Shown here: in pieces, positions 1-10,800 of the stretch | Numbering within the stretch: the first letter of the stretch is position 1 | Layout: each line of letters begins with the position of its first letter | From: CAYSLU01 sp964431965 | GTDB lineage: Bacteria; Verrucomicrobiota; Kiritimatiellia; CAIKKV01; CAYSLU01 | DNA length: 36,831 nt | Reading direction: 5' to 3' | Assembly: GCA_964431965.1 (NCBI GenBank) | Contig: CAYSLU010000052.1 | Location: 1-36,831 of the forward strand | The notes under the pieces: generated by a model | The model's input: only the letters and a program-made list of their open reading frames with translations | Database searches by the model: none | What the model was told of the DNA's origin: nothing | Made by a program: the position numbers and the translations under genes

Positions 1-1769
1 TGCTTCCGGGTCAGGTCGGTCTCCTCCGGGAGGCCGTCGTCGCGCATGACGCTCTCCGGGTCGGCGAGCCCCACCGTGACGAAGATGATGGTCTCGCGCT
101 GATGCTTCTCGGTGTGCGTGTGGGTGAAGAAGAACTTGCCCAGAATGGGGATGTCGCCGAGGAGGGGAACCTTCTTCTCGGCGGCCCGGTCGTCGGTTTC
201 GGTGAGCCCGCCGATGGCGGCCGTCTTGCCGCTTTCGAGGCTGAAGAGTGTCTTGATCGTCTTGGTCGCGGTTACCGGGAAGGAGTTCCCGTCCGGTGCC
301 GACTTGCTCCGGACGAAGCGGCTGAGGGTGGGGAGGATCCGGACGGTGATGTTGCTTTCAGTGTTGATCGTGGGGGTCACGTCCAGAGTGATGCCGAAAT
401 GGAAATAGGGCTCGATCGGATCGAGCTGGAATGTCGTGGTATTCGCCTGTCCCAGCTGGCCGGGGGTGACGGTGCCTTTGATGTTGGGCTCATTCTCGCC
501 AATGTGGATGCGGGCCTCCTCTTCGTTGGCGACCATGATCTTGGGATTGGAGACCACGCTGACGCCGTTCATCTGCTTGAGGGCGCTGAGGATCAGCTGA
601 AAATGCTGCGGCGTGAGGACGGCGGTGCGGACGTCAACCACGTTCTTGCTGAACGTGTCCTGGGCGTCCTGCGTGATGTTCTTGCCTCTGTCGATGGTGT
701 CCGAAAGGGTCCGGGTGGGCGTGATCTTGGTCTGGGGAACGTAGACTCCTGACCCCGGGGGAGACTCGGTGTAGGAGGTCTCGGTCTCCTGGTACTCGAC
801 GTTCTGGAGATCGTAGCGGCGGTTGAGCTGATCGACGTTCTGGCGCTTGTCCCACTGCGAGACCTTGCTGTCTACGCTGTTATTCCACGTTCGCGTCTGG
901 TCGACCTTCCAGCCGAGATCGGCCCCGACTTGATACCCCTGAAGGATCGTCCAGTCGATCCCGAGGTCCTTGATGGCGTCGTCGTTCAGCTCGAGGAACT
1001 TGGCTTCGATATAGACCTGACGACGCGGCCGATCGAGCGCCAGGATCACGGTTTGAATCTCGGTCATGGCGCTTGCGGAGCTGCGGACGACCAGCGAGTT
1101 GCGGGACGGGTAGGGCGCGACGGAGCCGCCCTGAGGAATGAGCGTCGCGATCACCGTGGCGACGTTGGAGACGGATGCGTAGCGAAGCGAGAATGTCTGT
1201 ACGACCAGCGGCTCGGGCGCGCCCTGGGGTTTGGGAACGATGCTGTAGACGCCCGATCCGGGCGCCCGCTCGACCAGCGTGAGGTCGTGCATGTCCAGAA
1301 TGGCCGTCAGGGCCGGCTTCCACTCCACATCCTGAAGGCTCACCGTGACCGTGCCTTGGAGGTTCGATGCCGTGGCGATGATGTTCGCCTGCGAGATGCG
1401 CGTGAACATCCGCACGACATCCTGTAGGGGAACGTCGTCGAGCGTGACGCTGATCAGCTTGCCGGTCGAGACGATGTTGGTTTCGTATGAGGCGTAGTCA
1501 GATACGGCCGATCCGGACGGCACGACCTCGATCAGGTCCCGGCGCGGCTCGGGGATGGTCAGGGCGGCTGGTGGAAGGGCCACCGGCTGCTCGACAGCCG
1601 CCGCTGTCTGCGTCGGAGCCGCGAGGATGGGCATTTCAGGAGGGAGCTCGGCTGGCGGCGGGTTCGATGGCGCGTTCTGGGCATGAACGGCAAAAAAGTA
1701 GGCGGCAGCCAGCATGCCAGTTGCGGCCAGGCCCACGATGGAGGTGAGGACTCGAGTTCGGTTATTCAT
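1..1769 (-). CDS. pilQ: Secretin (PilQ/GspD-like), 3' end outside the window
   Basis: Outer-membrane secretin, the gated channel through which a type IV pilus or type II-like pseudopilus exports its substrate. I translated the minus strand from the ATG at 1769; the frame stays open for 589 codons to the window edge. It starts with a signal peptide (MNNRTRVLTSIVGLAATG...), then a proline-rich linker, an STN/N0-like domain (about residues 95-165), an N1-like domain (about 175-240) and the secretin core. Diagnostic core pieces are 'SVVSNPKIMVANEEEARI', 'ESGKTAAIGGL' and 'VPLLGDIPILGKFF' followed by 'ETIIFVTVGL'. A charged insert of roughly 90 residues (about 285-375) precedes the core. It is the last visible gene of the pilM-N-O-P operon, 39 nt after the giant gene. 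AAGGAG lies 11 nt upstream of the ATG. PilQ and GspD cannot be separated here; pilM/N/O neighbours favour PilQ. Confidence 0.93.
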   Translation of the reverse strand, partial: MNNRTRVLTSIVGLAATGMLAAAYFFAVHAQNAPSNPPPAELPPEMPILAAPTQTAAAVEQPVALPPAALTIPEPRRDLIEVVPSGSAVSDYASYETNIVSTGKLISVTLDDVPLQDVVRMFTRISQANIIATASNLQGTVTVSLQDVEWKPALTAILDMHDLTLVERAPGSGVYSIVPKPQGAPEPLVVQTFSLRYASVSNVATVIATLIPQGGSVAPYPSRNSLVVRSSASAMTEIQTVILALDRPRRQVYIEAKFLELNDDAIKDLGIDWTILQGYQVGADLGWKVDQTRTWNNSVDSKVSQWDKRQNVDQLNRRYDLQNVEYQETETSYTESPPGSGVYVPQTKITPTRTLSDTIDRGKNITQDAQDTFSKNVVDVRTAVLTPQHFQLILSALKQMNGVSVVSNPKIMVANEEEARIHIGENEPNIKGTVTPGQLGQANTTTFQLDPIEPYFHFGITLDVTPTINTESNITVRILPTLSRFVRSKSAPDGNSFPVTATKTIKTLFSLESGKTAAIGGLTETDDRAAEKKVPLLGDIPILGKFFFTHTHTEKHQRETIIFVTVGLADPESVMRDDGLPEETDLTRK

Positions 1770-1808
1770 ATCTTCCGTATCTCCTTGAACGATCTCCGTC
1801 GGCCTGCC

Positions 1809-4800
1809 TCAACGGGCGAGGACTCGATAAGTCCGCTGGGGAATCCCCGCCACGTTCGTATCCACGCACGTCATCACTCCGGACCGGCCGATGAGACCCG
1901 ATCCCCCGGACAAGTTGGACCATGCGGGCTGGGTGCAGTCTGGCGCGTACTGCAGGTCGTATGTCCAGCCGGACTGGCCGTCCCACGAGATCACGAAGCC
2001 ATCGACCGATCCGGGGGCCAGAGTTACGAGAAGCGTTGGGGTCGGGGAGGTCCAGCTGGGAAGCGCGATGCGGTACACACGGCTTTGCGCGGTGTCGGAG
2101 ATGTAGAGGAACCCGCGGGGGTCCAAGGCGACTCCCGTAGGAGACACCAGCAGGTTCGTTCCCACGAGGGTCGACCACACTGGCAGGCCCGGGGGGGTGG
2201 ACACGATGCGCCCGTTGCCGGAGTCCGCCACGTAGAGGTTGGTGGCCGAGTCAAAGACCATGTGCCGCGGCGTGTTGAGTCCTCCGTTTGCGGGGAGGGT
2301 ATCGCCCAGGAGCTCGACGAACGCGCCAGCTGCGCTGAAGCGCTGAATCCGGCTGTACCCGTTGGTGGCGGTTGCGTCCTGATCCGAGACGAGCACCGTG
2401 CCGTTCGGCGCCAGGGCGATGCCGCCCGGCGTCCGCACGAAGCCGGAGCCAAAGCCGTTTGCCACGAAGGTCGACCACGTCCCGCCCGCCGACATCCGCT
2501 GAACGCGGTGGTTATAGTGGTCTGCCACGTACACGTTGAAGGCCGGATCGACGACCACATCGTATGGCCCGTTGAACTGCCCCTGGCCGGATCCGATATT
2601 GGGGCCGCCCCACACGGTCCACACGCCGTTGGCAGCCGAGCGCCGCTGCAACCGGTTGTTGTTGCAGTCGGCCACCAGCAGGTTGCTGCCGGGGTCAAGC
2701 GCCACGGCGAACGGCTGGTTGAACTGGCCGGCGGCCGTGCCCTGTGATCCGAAGGCCGTCCACGTCCCGTTGGATGTGTTGAGCATCTGGATTCGGTGAT
2801 TGTCGCTGTCGGCGACGTAGAGGTTCCGGCTGGAGTCGAGCGCCAGCCCGCGCGGGTGATTGAACCGGCCGGTGGTGGAGCCGAAGTCGCCGATCAGCGT
2901 ATAGGAAACGTATACGCCGGTGAGCCGGGTTACGGCGAAATTGGTCACGGTCGTCGGGATCGGCAGGGGGGGCGCCCAGCCCGGGAGCGGCAGGAACTCC
3001 ACCGTGTAGTTGCCGGGGGCGAGCTGGAGCAGGACTCCGCTGTTGGTCCAGGCTCCTCCGGTGACGCGCCAGAGCGCGCCGCTGGCGATGGCCGCGGGCG
3101 GAGTGATCTCGACGTAGAGGCCGGTGAGCTGGGCGTAGACTCCCGTGGTGACGACGGGCACACCGCCGGTCACGTTGAAGGTCTGGCTGGCGGGCGTGAT
3201 CCACGTGATCACGTCGGTGAAGCTGACGGTATGGCTGCCCAACTGGAGGCCGGAGACGATGTCCCCGCTGGCGCGGAGCGTGCCGCCGTCGATGCGCCAC
3301 CGGGCACCTGCGGAAACGACTGCCGCCGGGTCGATGAACGCCTGAATGGTGCCCGTGACGGGATTATAGACGCGGACGAGCGCGAGGCCCCCGCCCTCGA
3401 GGATGGTGACGACTTCGTTGGTCGGGCGGATCCAGTTGGGCAGGTCGCGGAAAGTGAGGGCATGCGGCCCTGGCGCGAGATTGGCTGCCACGTCCCCGCT
3501 GTTGCGCCAGGCTCCGCCGTCGACGGCCCACTGGGCACCGGTGGCGATGGCCGCGGCGGGCTGGAGGACCACGCTCAGGCTGCCGCTCTGGAGGTAGCTG
3601 CGCGTCAGGATGGTGGTTGTTCCGTTGGTCACCGCGACCTGCTCGGCCGCCGGCTCCGTCCAGCCCGGCACCGCCAGGAACTGCACCAGATGGTACAGGT
3701 TGCTGGTGCTCAGGTTGTTCAGCGTGGTTCCGCTCGCCAGCCACGTGCCGCCGTCTAGCGACCAGAGGGCGCCGGCCGCCCGTGCGCCGTCGGGCTGGAT
3801 GTTGACCTGAAGGGCGGGCGGGCCGAGGATGGCCCCGCCGTCGACAAAGAGGACCTCGCCGCGGAGGCGCAGCGCGTGCACCCACTGCGCTTGCCAGTCG
3901 TTTGTTGTCGTGAAGTCCTCCGCGCCGTTCGGCCGGTGGAAGGGTCCGAACGGACGCTCGTTGGTAGTTGCCTGTCCGTCGTCGAACCGGAAGTAATGAA
4001 TGAGATCGGGCGGAGGCTGGGGGATGGTGACGGTGTGCCCGCCTTGGATCTCGGCGCCGCTGCGCGCCCGGTTCCAGATGCGGACATCGTCGATCTGTCC
4101 CCGGAATCCCTCGCCGATTCGAAGGAATGCATCACCGACCCGGCCGTTCATCGGCGGGGCCTCATAGAACGTGTTGGTGGTCGCGACGTACGCGCCGTTG
4201 GTGTAGATCGTCAGACGAGCATCCGCTGAGCTGTACGTGGCGGCCAGATGGACCCAGCGTCCGATGGGGAACGGGGATCCGTACAGCAGGTTCGAGACGC
4301 CGGACGGCGTGATGTAGCCGGCGTAGGGCGTGACCGATGCGCCTGCGGCCTGCAGCCCCATGACGTAGTTCATGGCCTGGCCGGCCGGCCCTGTCTGGAC
4401 CACGCGGCGAACGATATATCCCGCCTGCGCATTGCTGGGGTTGACCCATGCCTCTAGCGTCCAGTCCGTCAGCCGCTGGGAGAAGCTGATCGGCACCTCG
4501 CCGTAGTCGCCCGCTCCGCCCGCGGTATACAGAGACCGCGACACGAGGGGATCGACGGAGCTGATCGGGCTGGAGTGGGCCACGCGCTCGCGGGCATCGG
4601 AGAGGCCGTCGTCATCGGTGTCCGCCATGTCCGGTCGGGTGCCCGCTGCCTGCTCGGCGATGGCCGGCAGTCCGTCTCCGTCCAAGTCCTCCTGGCTATC
4701 CATGACGCCGTCGGCATCGGTGTCCGGCTTGTGGGGGTTGGTGCGACCCCAGTACTCATACAGGTTGGAGAGCCCGTCTCCGTCGAGGTCGGCCGCCGCG

Positions 4801-7800
4801 CCGTTTGCGCCAACGGCGTTCGTTGGGTTGAGGTGGTTGATCGACTCCCATGCGTCCGGCATGCCGTCGCCGTCGGCGTCGTCGGCGCCGAAGGAGTCCA
4901 CGCCCCGCACGTCCGCGGCGTCGTTGGTGATGAAGCCGAAGCCGTTGGTCGCCAGGGCATAGCCGAAGTCGCCGAACGAATAGGGCGCCGTGGCGCCGAG
5001 CAGTCCATTCTGAGCCCTGCGGGTGAAGTCCTCCGCCGTCGTGCCGCCGTCGTCGAAGCGGTAGTAGGCGCGCAGCCCGGCGGAGTCTGGCGGGACGAGC
5101 CGCGTGCGGTACGACTCCACCTCGCTGCCGGTGCGCGCGATCGTCCAGATGCGCACTTCGTCCATGAGCACGTTGTTGACGAATGAGCCGTCCAATGAAC
5201 GGCCGATGGTCGGCTGCTCGGCGGAAGCGTAGAGGCGGCCGGCCAGCCCCTCTTCGTAGATGCGCAACTGCTGCAGGAAGATGCCGTCGACATACAGGGA
5301 CAGGGCATTCTCCGAGTGGCTCCAGACGGCTGCGACATGGACCCAGCGGCCGGTGGGCAAGGGGAGCCCCTCGACGGCGTAGTACAGTCCGCCCATGGTG
5401 TGGAAGCCGATGCGGGGAACGTTATTCGACAGCTCCAGACGGTACGTGACGTCGCCGAACCCCAGGGGCCCCGGGTTGTCCACGAGGTACCCCGTGCACG
5501 CCGGCGAGGCCAGCTTCACGAAGCACTCGACAGTCCAGTCGCGGCCGTGGAGGAGCGGCGTGTATCCGCGGGAGAGCGAACCTTCCGGATCGGGGACCGG
5601 GATGCCCGCGGCGGACGTAATCAGCGCGGCCCGCCGCACGAACGGGTCCATGGAGTGTACGGGGCTGGATCCGACGGTGCCGGTCGTGTACTCCTGCTGG
5701 ATCTCGACATCATCGGGGATGCCGTCGTCATCGGTGTCCGCGCCGTCGTCCGATCCGACGGTCAGGGTCGGGAGGGCTCCGCCCAGCGTTCCGGTCGTGG
5801 GCGATTCCCCGTTGACGTTCCAGTAGCCGTCCACGGCGCGCGGGCGGCTGGTGCCCGGGCCCGGGCCGGTGCTGTCCGGGCGCCAGTTGTGCTCGTTGGG
5901 ATTGGTCTCGTCGCCCGTTCCGTTGATGAACGTCCGATTGGTGGCGCGGTTGCCGTCCTGGCCGTAGTACTCGATGGTGTTCATGAGCCCGTCGCCGTCC
6001 GGGTCGCCCCAGAAGCCGTCGGGGTTGAGGATCCACGCCGATCCATTCCAGATGATGCTGTCGCCGCTGCGGGGATCCAAGTTGAACTCCACCTCCCAGC
6101 CGTCGGGAAGCAGGTCGAGGTCCGTGTCCCACCCGTCGTTGCCCGAGACCGGCGTTTCGAATGAGTAGCCGCTCCCCGCCGACGGATCCGTCCACTCGTG
6201 GCCGCGCAGGGCGGGAAGGTCGCCGATGATGACGGGCCAGTTGACCGCCCGGAGGTCGAGCTTCGGGACGAAAGCACGAATGCCGTATGGGTCGGTCGGC
6301 GGCAGCGCGGCCTGGCCGTCGGACCAGATGTCGTTGGGGCCGCCTTGGCGAAGCTCGGCCAGCAGGCACTGCTCCCGGTAGTTGGAGAGCCCGTCGCCGT
6401 CGGGATCCGCCGCCGCATCTCCGGCGACCAAGGGATCGATCTGACGAGCCGGGTCGTACCAGGCGGCCTCGAAGCTGTCGATGAGTCCGTCGTTGTCCGT
6501 GTCGATGTTCAGCGGGTCGAGCGCGTCGGTGCTTCCGGCGGAGCGGGCGACACCGTACGGAGCCGAGGGATCCTGCTGCAGGATCGGGCGGGCGTCCGTG
6601 CCGAAGTACTCCTGCACGTTCGGCAGCCCGTCGCCGTCGACATCGCCGTATCCGTCATCGATCGTCGGGCTCAGCCCCAGACCGCTGATGTAGCGCGTGT
6701 ACTCCCACTTGTCGTCCATGAGATCGCCGTCGGAGTCCCAGTTGATGGGGGAGAGGGCGGACAGCGCGGGGTAGCGGAACGCGGCGTCATGCTCCTGCTG
6801 ATTGGTCAACCCGTCCAGATCCGGATCCTCGGCCGGGCCGGCCGACAGATCCCCAAACCACGTCACCTCCCATGAGTCGATGAGGCCGTCGTTGTCGGTG
6901 TCGGTCCGGGTATCGACGAGATAAACGCGTGTCAGGACAATCGGGGTGAACAGGTTGATATTGACAAGCTCGTTGGTGGGGCTGATCCAGCCGGTGACGG
7001 GGCTGTAATCGATCAGGTGGAATCCGATCGGCAGGGTGTTGGTCGTGCCGCTGGACTGCCACGGGCCGCCGTCTACGCGCCAGAGGGCGCCGTCCGCGCG
7101 AGCGTTCGGCGGTTCCAGGACGACGGTTAGATCGCCGTAGGCGGGTATGTAGGAGCGCACGACCTCGAGCAGGTTGCCTTCGGGCACGATCACGCTCTCC
7201 GCGAGCGGGGAGACCCAGCCGGCTATGCTCAGGTACTCAAGGACGTGTGCGCCTGCCTGCAGGTTCGTGGCGAGCGATCCGCTGGTCTGCCAAGGCCCGC
7301 CATCCACGCGCCACCGCGCCCCGGCCAACTGGGCGTCGCCCGGCTCCAAGGAAACGATCAGGCTCCCGTTCTGGATGTAGGTCCGCGTGAACGTGGTGAC
7401 CGTTCCAGCCGCGAGGTTGACCGCCTCGTTGGTGGGGGACGACCAGCCCGCGGCCGAGCGGTAGGTGATCTGGTGGGAACCGGGAGAGAGCTCGCGCAGG
7501 GTGGTGCCGCCGGCATTCCATGGCCCGCCGTCCACGCTCCACGCCGCTCCGGCGGCGACGGCCGCGGGCGGCTGGAGGTGGATGGTGAGAACCGGCGCCG
7601 CGAGGACAGCGCCCGGAGTCGCGAGGGGAGCGATCCCGTGCGGCACCGCCGCATGGATCCACTGGTCATTCCAGTCCGCCTCGAACGTGAAATCCTGCGC
7701 GCTGTGGGGCTGGTGAAACTCGCCGAACGGGAGCGTGTTCGTTATCGCCTCGCCGTCGTCGAACCGGAAGTAGTGGATCAACTTCGGGGTCTGCCCGCTG

Positions 7801-10800
7801 ACGACCCTCTGGAAATTGGTGGCGATGCTGCCCGGCGTACGGGCGCCATCCCAGATGCGGAGTTCGTCGATGAGCCCCTGGAAGTCCTCGCCGATGCGTA
7901 GCGATGTCTCTCCGCCCTTGCCGTTGGCCGGCGCCGCCTTGAAGAACCCGTTGGAGTGGGCGGCCAGCCCGCCGTTGGTGTAGATGGCCAGGGATGGCGG
8001 AACGGCCTGGCCGTCGAACGATGCGGCCAGATGCGTCCAGGAGCCGGCCGGGATGGCGGCGGCGCGGACGTAGTTGGTGGTTCCATCGGCCGTCACGTAC
8101 CCGGCGTATGGGACAAGGGTCCCGCCCGAGGACTCGAGCCCCAGCACGTAATTGATCGCGAATGAGCCGGGGCCGATACGCTGGACGGCCCGGCGAACGA
8201 TGGAGCCCGCTCCAGCCGGCGAAGGCGCCGGATTGACCCACGCCTCAAGCGTCCAGCTCTTCAGCCGCTGCTTGAAGGCGGTCGGGATCTCCAGAAAGTC
8301 CGTCGGCTGACCGCCCAGCGAGGCGGCTCGCGACACGAACGGGTCAACGGCATCGACGGGGCTGGTTCCGCCCAACTGCTCCTGCCGGTCCGTGAGCCCG
8401 TCGTCGTCCGTGTCCACCCGGTCTGGGCGGCTTCCGAGGAACTGCTCGATGCCGTTCGGCACGGTGTCGCCGTCCAGGTCCTCGAGGTCGTCGAGCACAC
8501 CGTCTTGATCCGTGTCCTCGGCCTGTGGGTTGGTGCGGCTCCAGTACTCGTAGCGGTTCTGGAGGCCGTCGCTGTCCGAGTCGCCGGTGGGGCCGTTGGT
8601 TCCGGCCGGATCCAGCCAGTCCAGATGGTTGATCATCTCCCAGGCATCGTCCATGCCGTCTCCGTCGGTGTCGTCGGCGCCGAACGATTCGATGCCGAGC
8701 ACCTCGGCCGCGTCGTTCGTGATGAGGTACGATGTGCCGGTCGGCGCGTAGCCGAAGTCGCCGAAGGTGTACTCGGGGTTGGCGGCGACGAGGCTGTTCT
8801 TGGCCTTCTGCGAGAAGTCCTCGATCGACCGGCCGGCATCGTCAAAGCGGTAGCAGGCCGCGACGCCGATCCCGGACTGCGGCGCGAGCCGCCGCCGGTA
8901 TTGCTCGACCTCCGCCCCGGTGAGCGCCCGGTTCCAGACGCGGGCTTCATCGATGAGCACCCGGTTGGCGAAGCCGCCGGGCCCGGACGAGGACTGGCCC
9001 ATGACCGGATTGGTGTAGAGCGAGTAGGGGTAGCGGGAGACGCACTCCTCGTATACCCGGCTCTCCTGAAGGAACACGCCGTCCATGTAGAGGCTCAGGC
9101 TGTTGTTGGCGTGGTCCCAGACGCCGGAGACGTGAACCCACTGGCCGGTGGGGATGGCGAGGCCGGCCGTGCGGTACACCTTGGATCCCGCCGTGGAGAA
9201 GCTCACGGCGGGAACATCGTTCGACAGGCTGAGCTCGCATGTAAAGGGCATAAGGCCCTGAAGCCCCAGCGGGCTCGGGATCTTGAGGAGCGACCCGGTG
9301 CGTCCGGCGGTCAGGATCTTGACCCGGCACTCGAGCGCCCAGTCGCGCGTGTGAATGTCCGGGCGGTAGCCGTTGGTGGGGCTGCCTTCGGGGTCGGGAA
9401 TGATGATTCCCTCGGCCGACGTGATCAAGGCGGCCCTCTTGATGAAAGGATGCATGGAGTGCACGGGGCTGGCTCCGACGATGCCGCTCGAGAACTCCAT
9501 CTGGATTTCCTCGGCGTCCGGGAGGCCGTCGTCGTCGCTGTCCGTACCCGCATCGCGGCCGAGGCTGATCGTCGGCAGCGCGGCTCCGATGGTGCTGTTG
9601 CGCGAGATGCCGGAGCCGGCCGACGTCGTGAGCGGACGCCAGTTGTGCTCCCGCGGATTGGTCTCGTCTCCGGTTCCCGCTATATACGAGAGGACCGCTC
9701 CGCGCTCGCCGTCCTGGCCGTAGTACTCCTGGATATTGACGAGCGTGTCGGCATCGGGATCGCCCCAGAACCCGTCGGGATTGAGCACATACATCACGCC
9801 GTCCCACAGCCACGGATCGCCGTTCTGCGGGTCGATGTTGAAGTCGACTTCCCAGCCGTCGGGCAGTTCGTCGCGGTCGGTATCCCACCCGTCGTTGGGC
9901 GAAAGGAACTCCGGGTAGGTGGTCCCGTGGGAGGGATCGGTCCACTCCTGGGCGCGAAACGCCCCGATGTCATCAAAGATCGTCGTGCTGCCGGCGCCCA
10001 GGATGATCCGCGGCGAGAAGACCTGGAAGCCGCTGGCCAGCAGCGCCGGCAGCCCGAGCGCGCCGACGGTCCATGCATCGTGCGCGCCGCCGGATCGCAG
10101 CTCGTCCAGGAGGCACTGCTCGCGGTAGTTGCTGAGGCCGTCCTGGTCGGGATCGGCGCCTGCAGATCCGGCCACCTTGGGATCGATGCCGTTGCCGGCG
10201 TCGTACCACGCGGCTTCAAAGCTGTCGATCAGCGTGTCGCCGTCCGTGTCCAACACAAGGGGGTTGAGGTCGTCCGTGCTGGACGTCAGCATCCCGACTC
10301 CCGCCCGCTTGGCCGGGTTCTGAACCATCCGCGGCTTGCCGTCGACGCCGTTGTACTCCTGGATGTTGACAAGCCCGTCGCCGTCGCGATCGACCATGCC
10401 GTCCGCTGCCGCGGGGTTGAGGCCGCTGCCCGATCCGCGATAGCTGACCTCCCACGCATCGTCCATCCCGTCTCCGTCCGTGTCGAAGTTCGCGGGATTG
10501 GTGCCGAGCGTGTATTCGGCATCGGTCAGCAGTCCATCTTCATCCGAGTCGTCAGAGGGCGTCACGGACAGGTCGGAGAACCAGTGTGCCTCCCAGTAGT
10601 CGGGTAGCTTGTCATTGTCCGAGTCGTCGGTGATCGTGACATTCATGCCGACGACCGAGTTACTCGCCATGCTGGCGACCATGGATCCGCTGATCGGCTC
10701 ACCCAGATCGTAGGCCCCGTCCCCGTCGCCGTCGATCCAGGCGGCGACGATATACGAGCCGTTGGGGACGCCATCGAACGTGAACGGATACTCCGAGGCA

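Noticed and set aside
1683..2747. 354-residue plus-strand open frame
   Set aside because: It is antisense to the secretin start and the NHL region of the giant gene. It shows no motif.
2905..3830. Possible CRISPR-like or tandem DNA repeat array in the giant gene
   Set aside because: The periodicity is that of protein-level PEGA-like repeats of about 75 codons with diverged DNA. There are no identical short repeats with unique spacers.
8505..10607. 700-residue plus-strand open frame
   Set aside because: It is antisense to the giant gene, whose domains are unmistakable. The frame is open because of high GC and the Asp/Gly-rich repeat codons. It has no recognisable domain.
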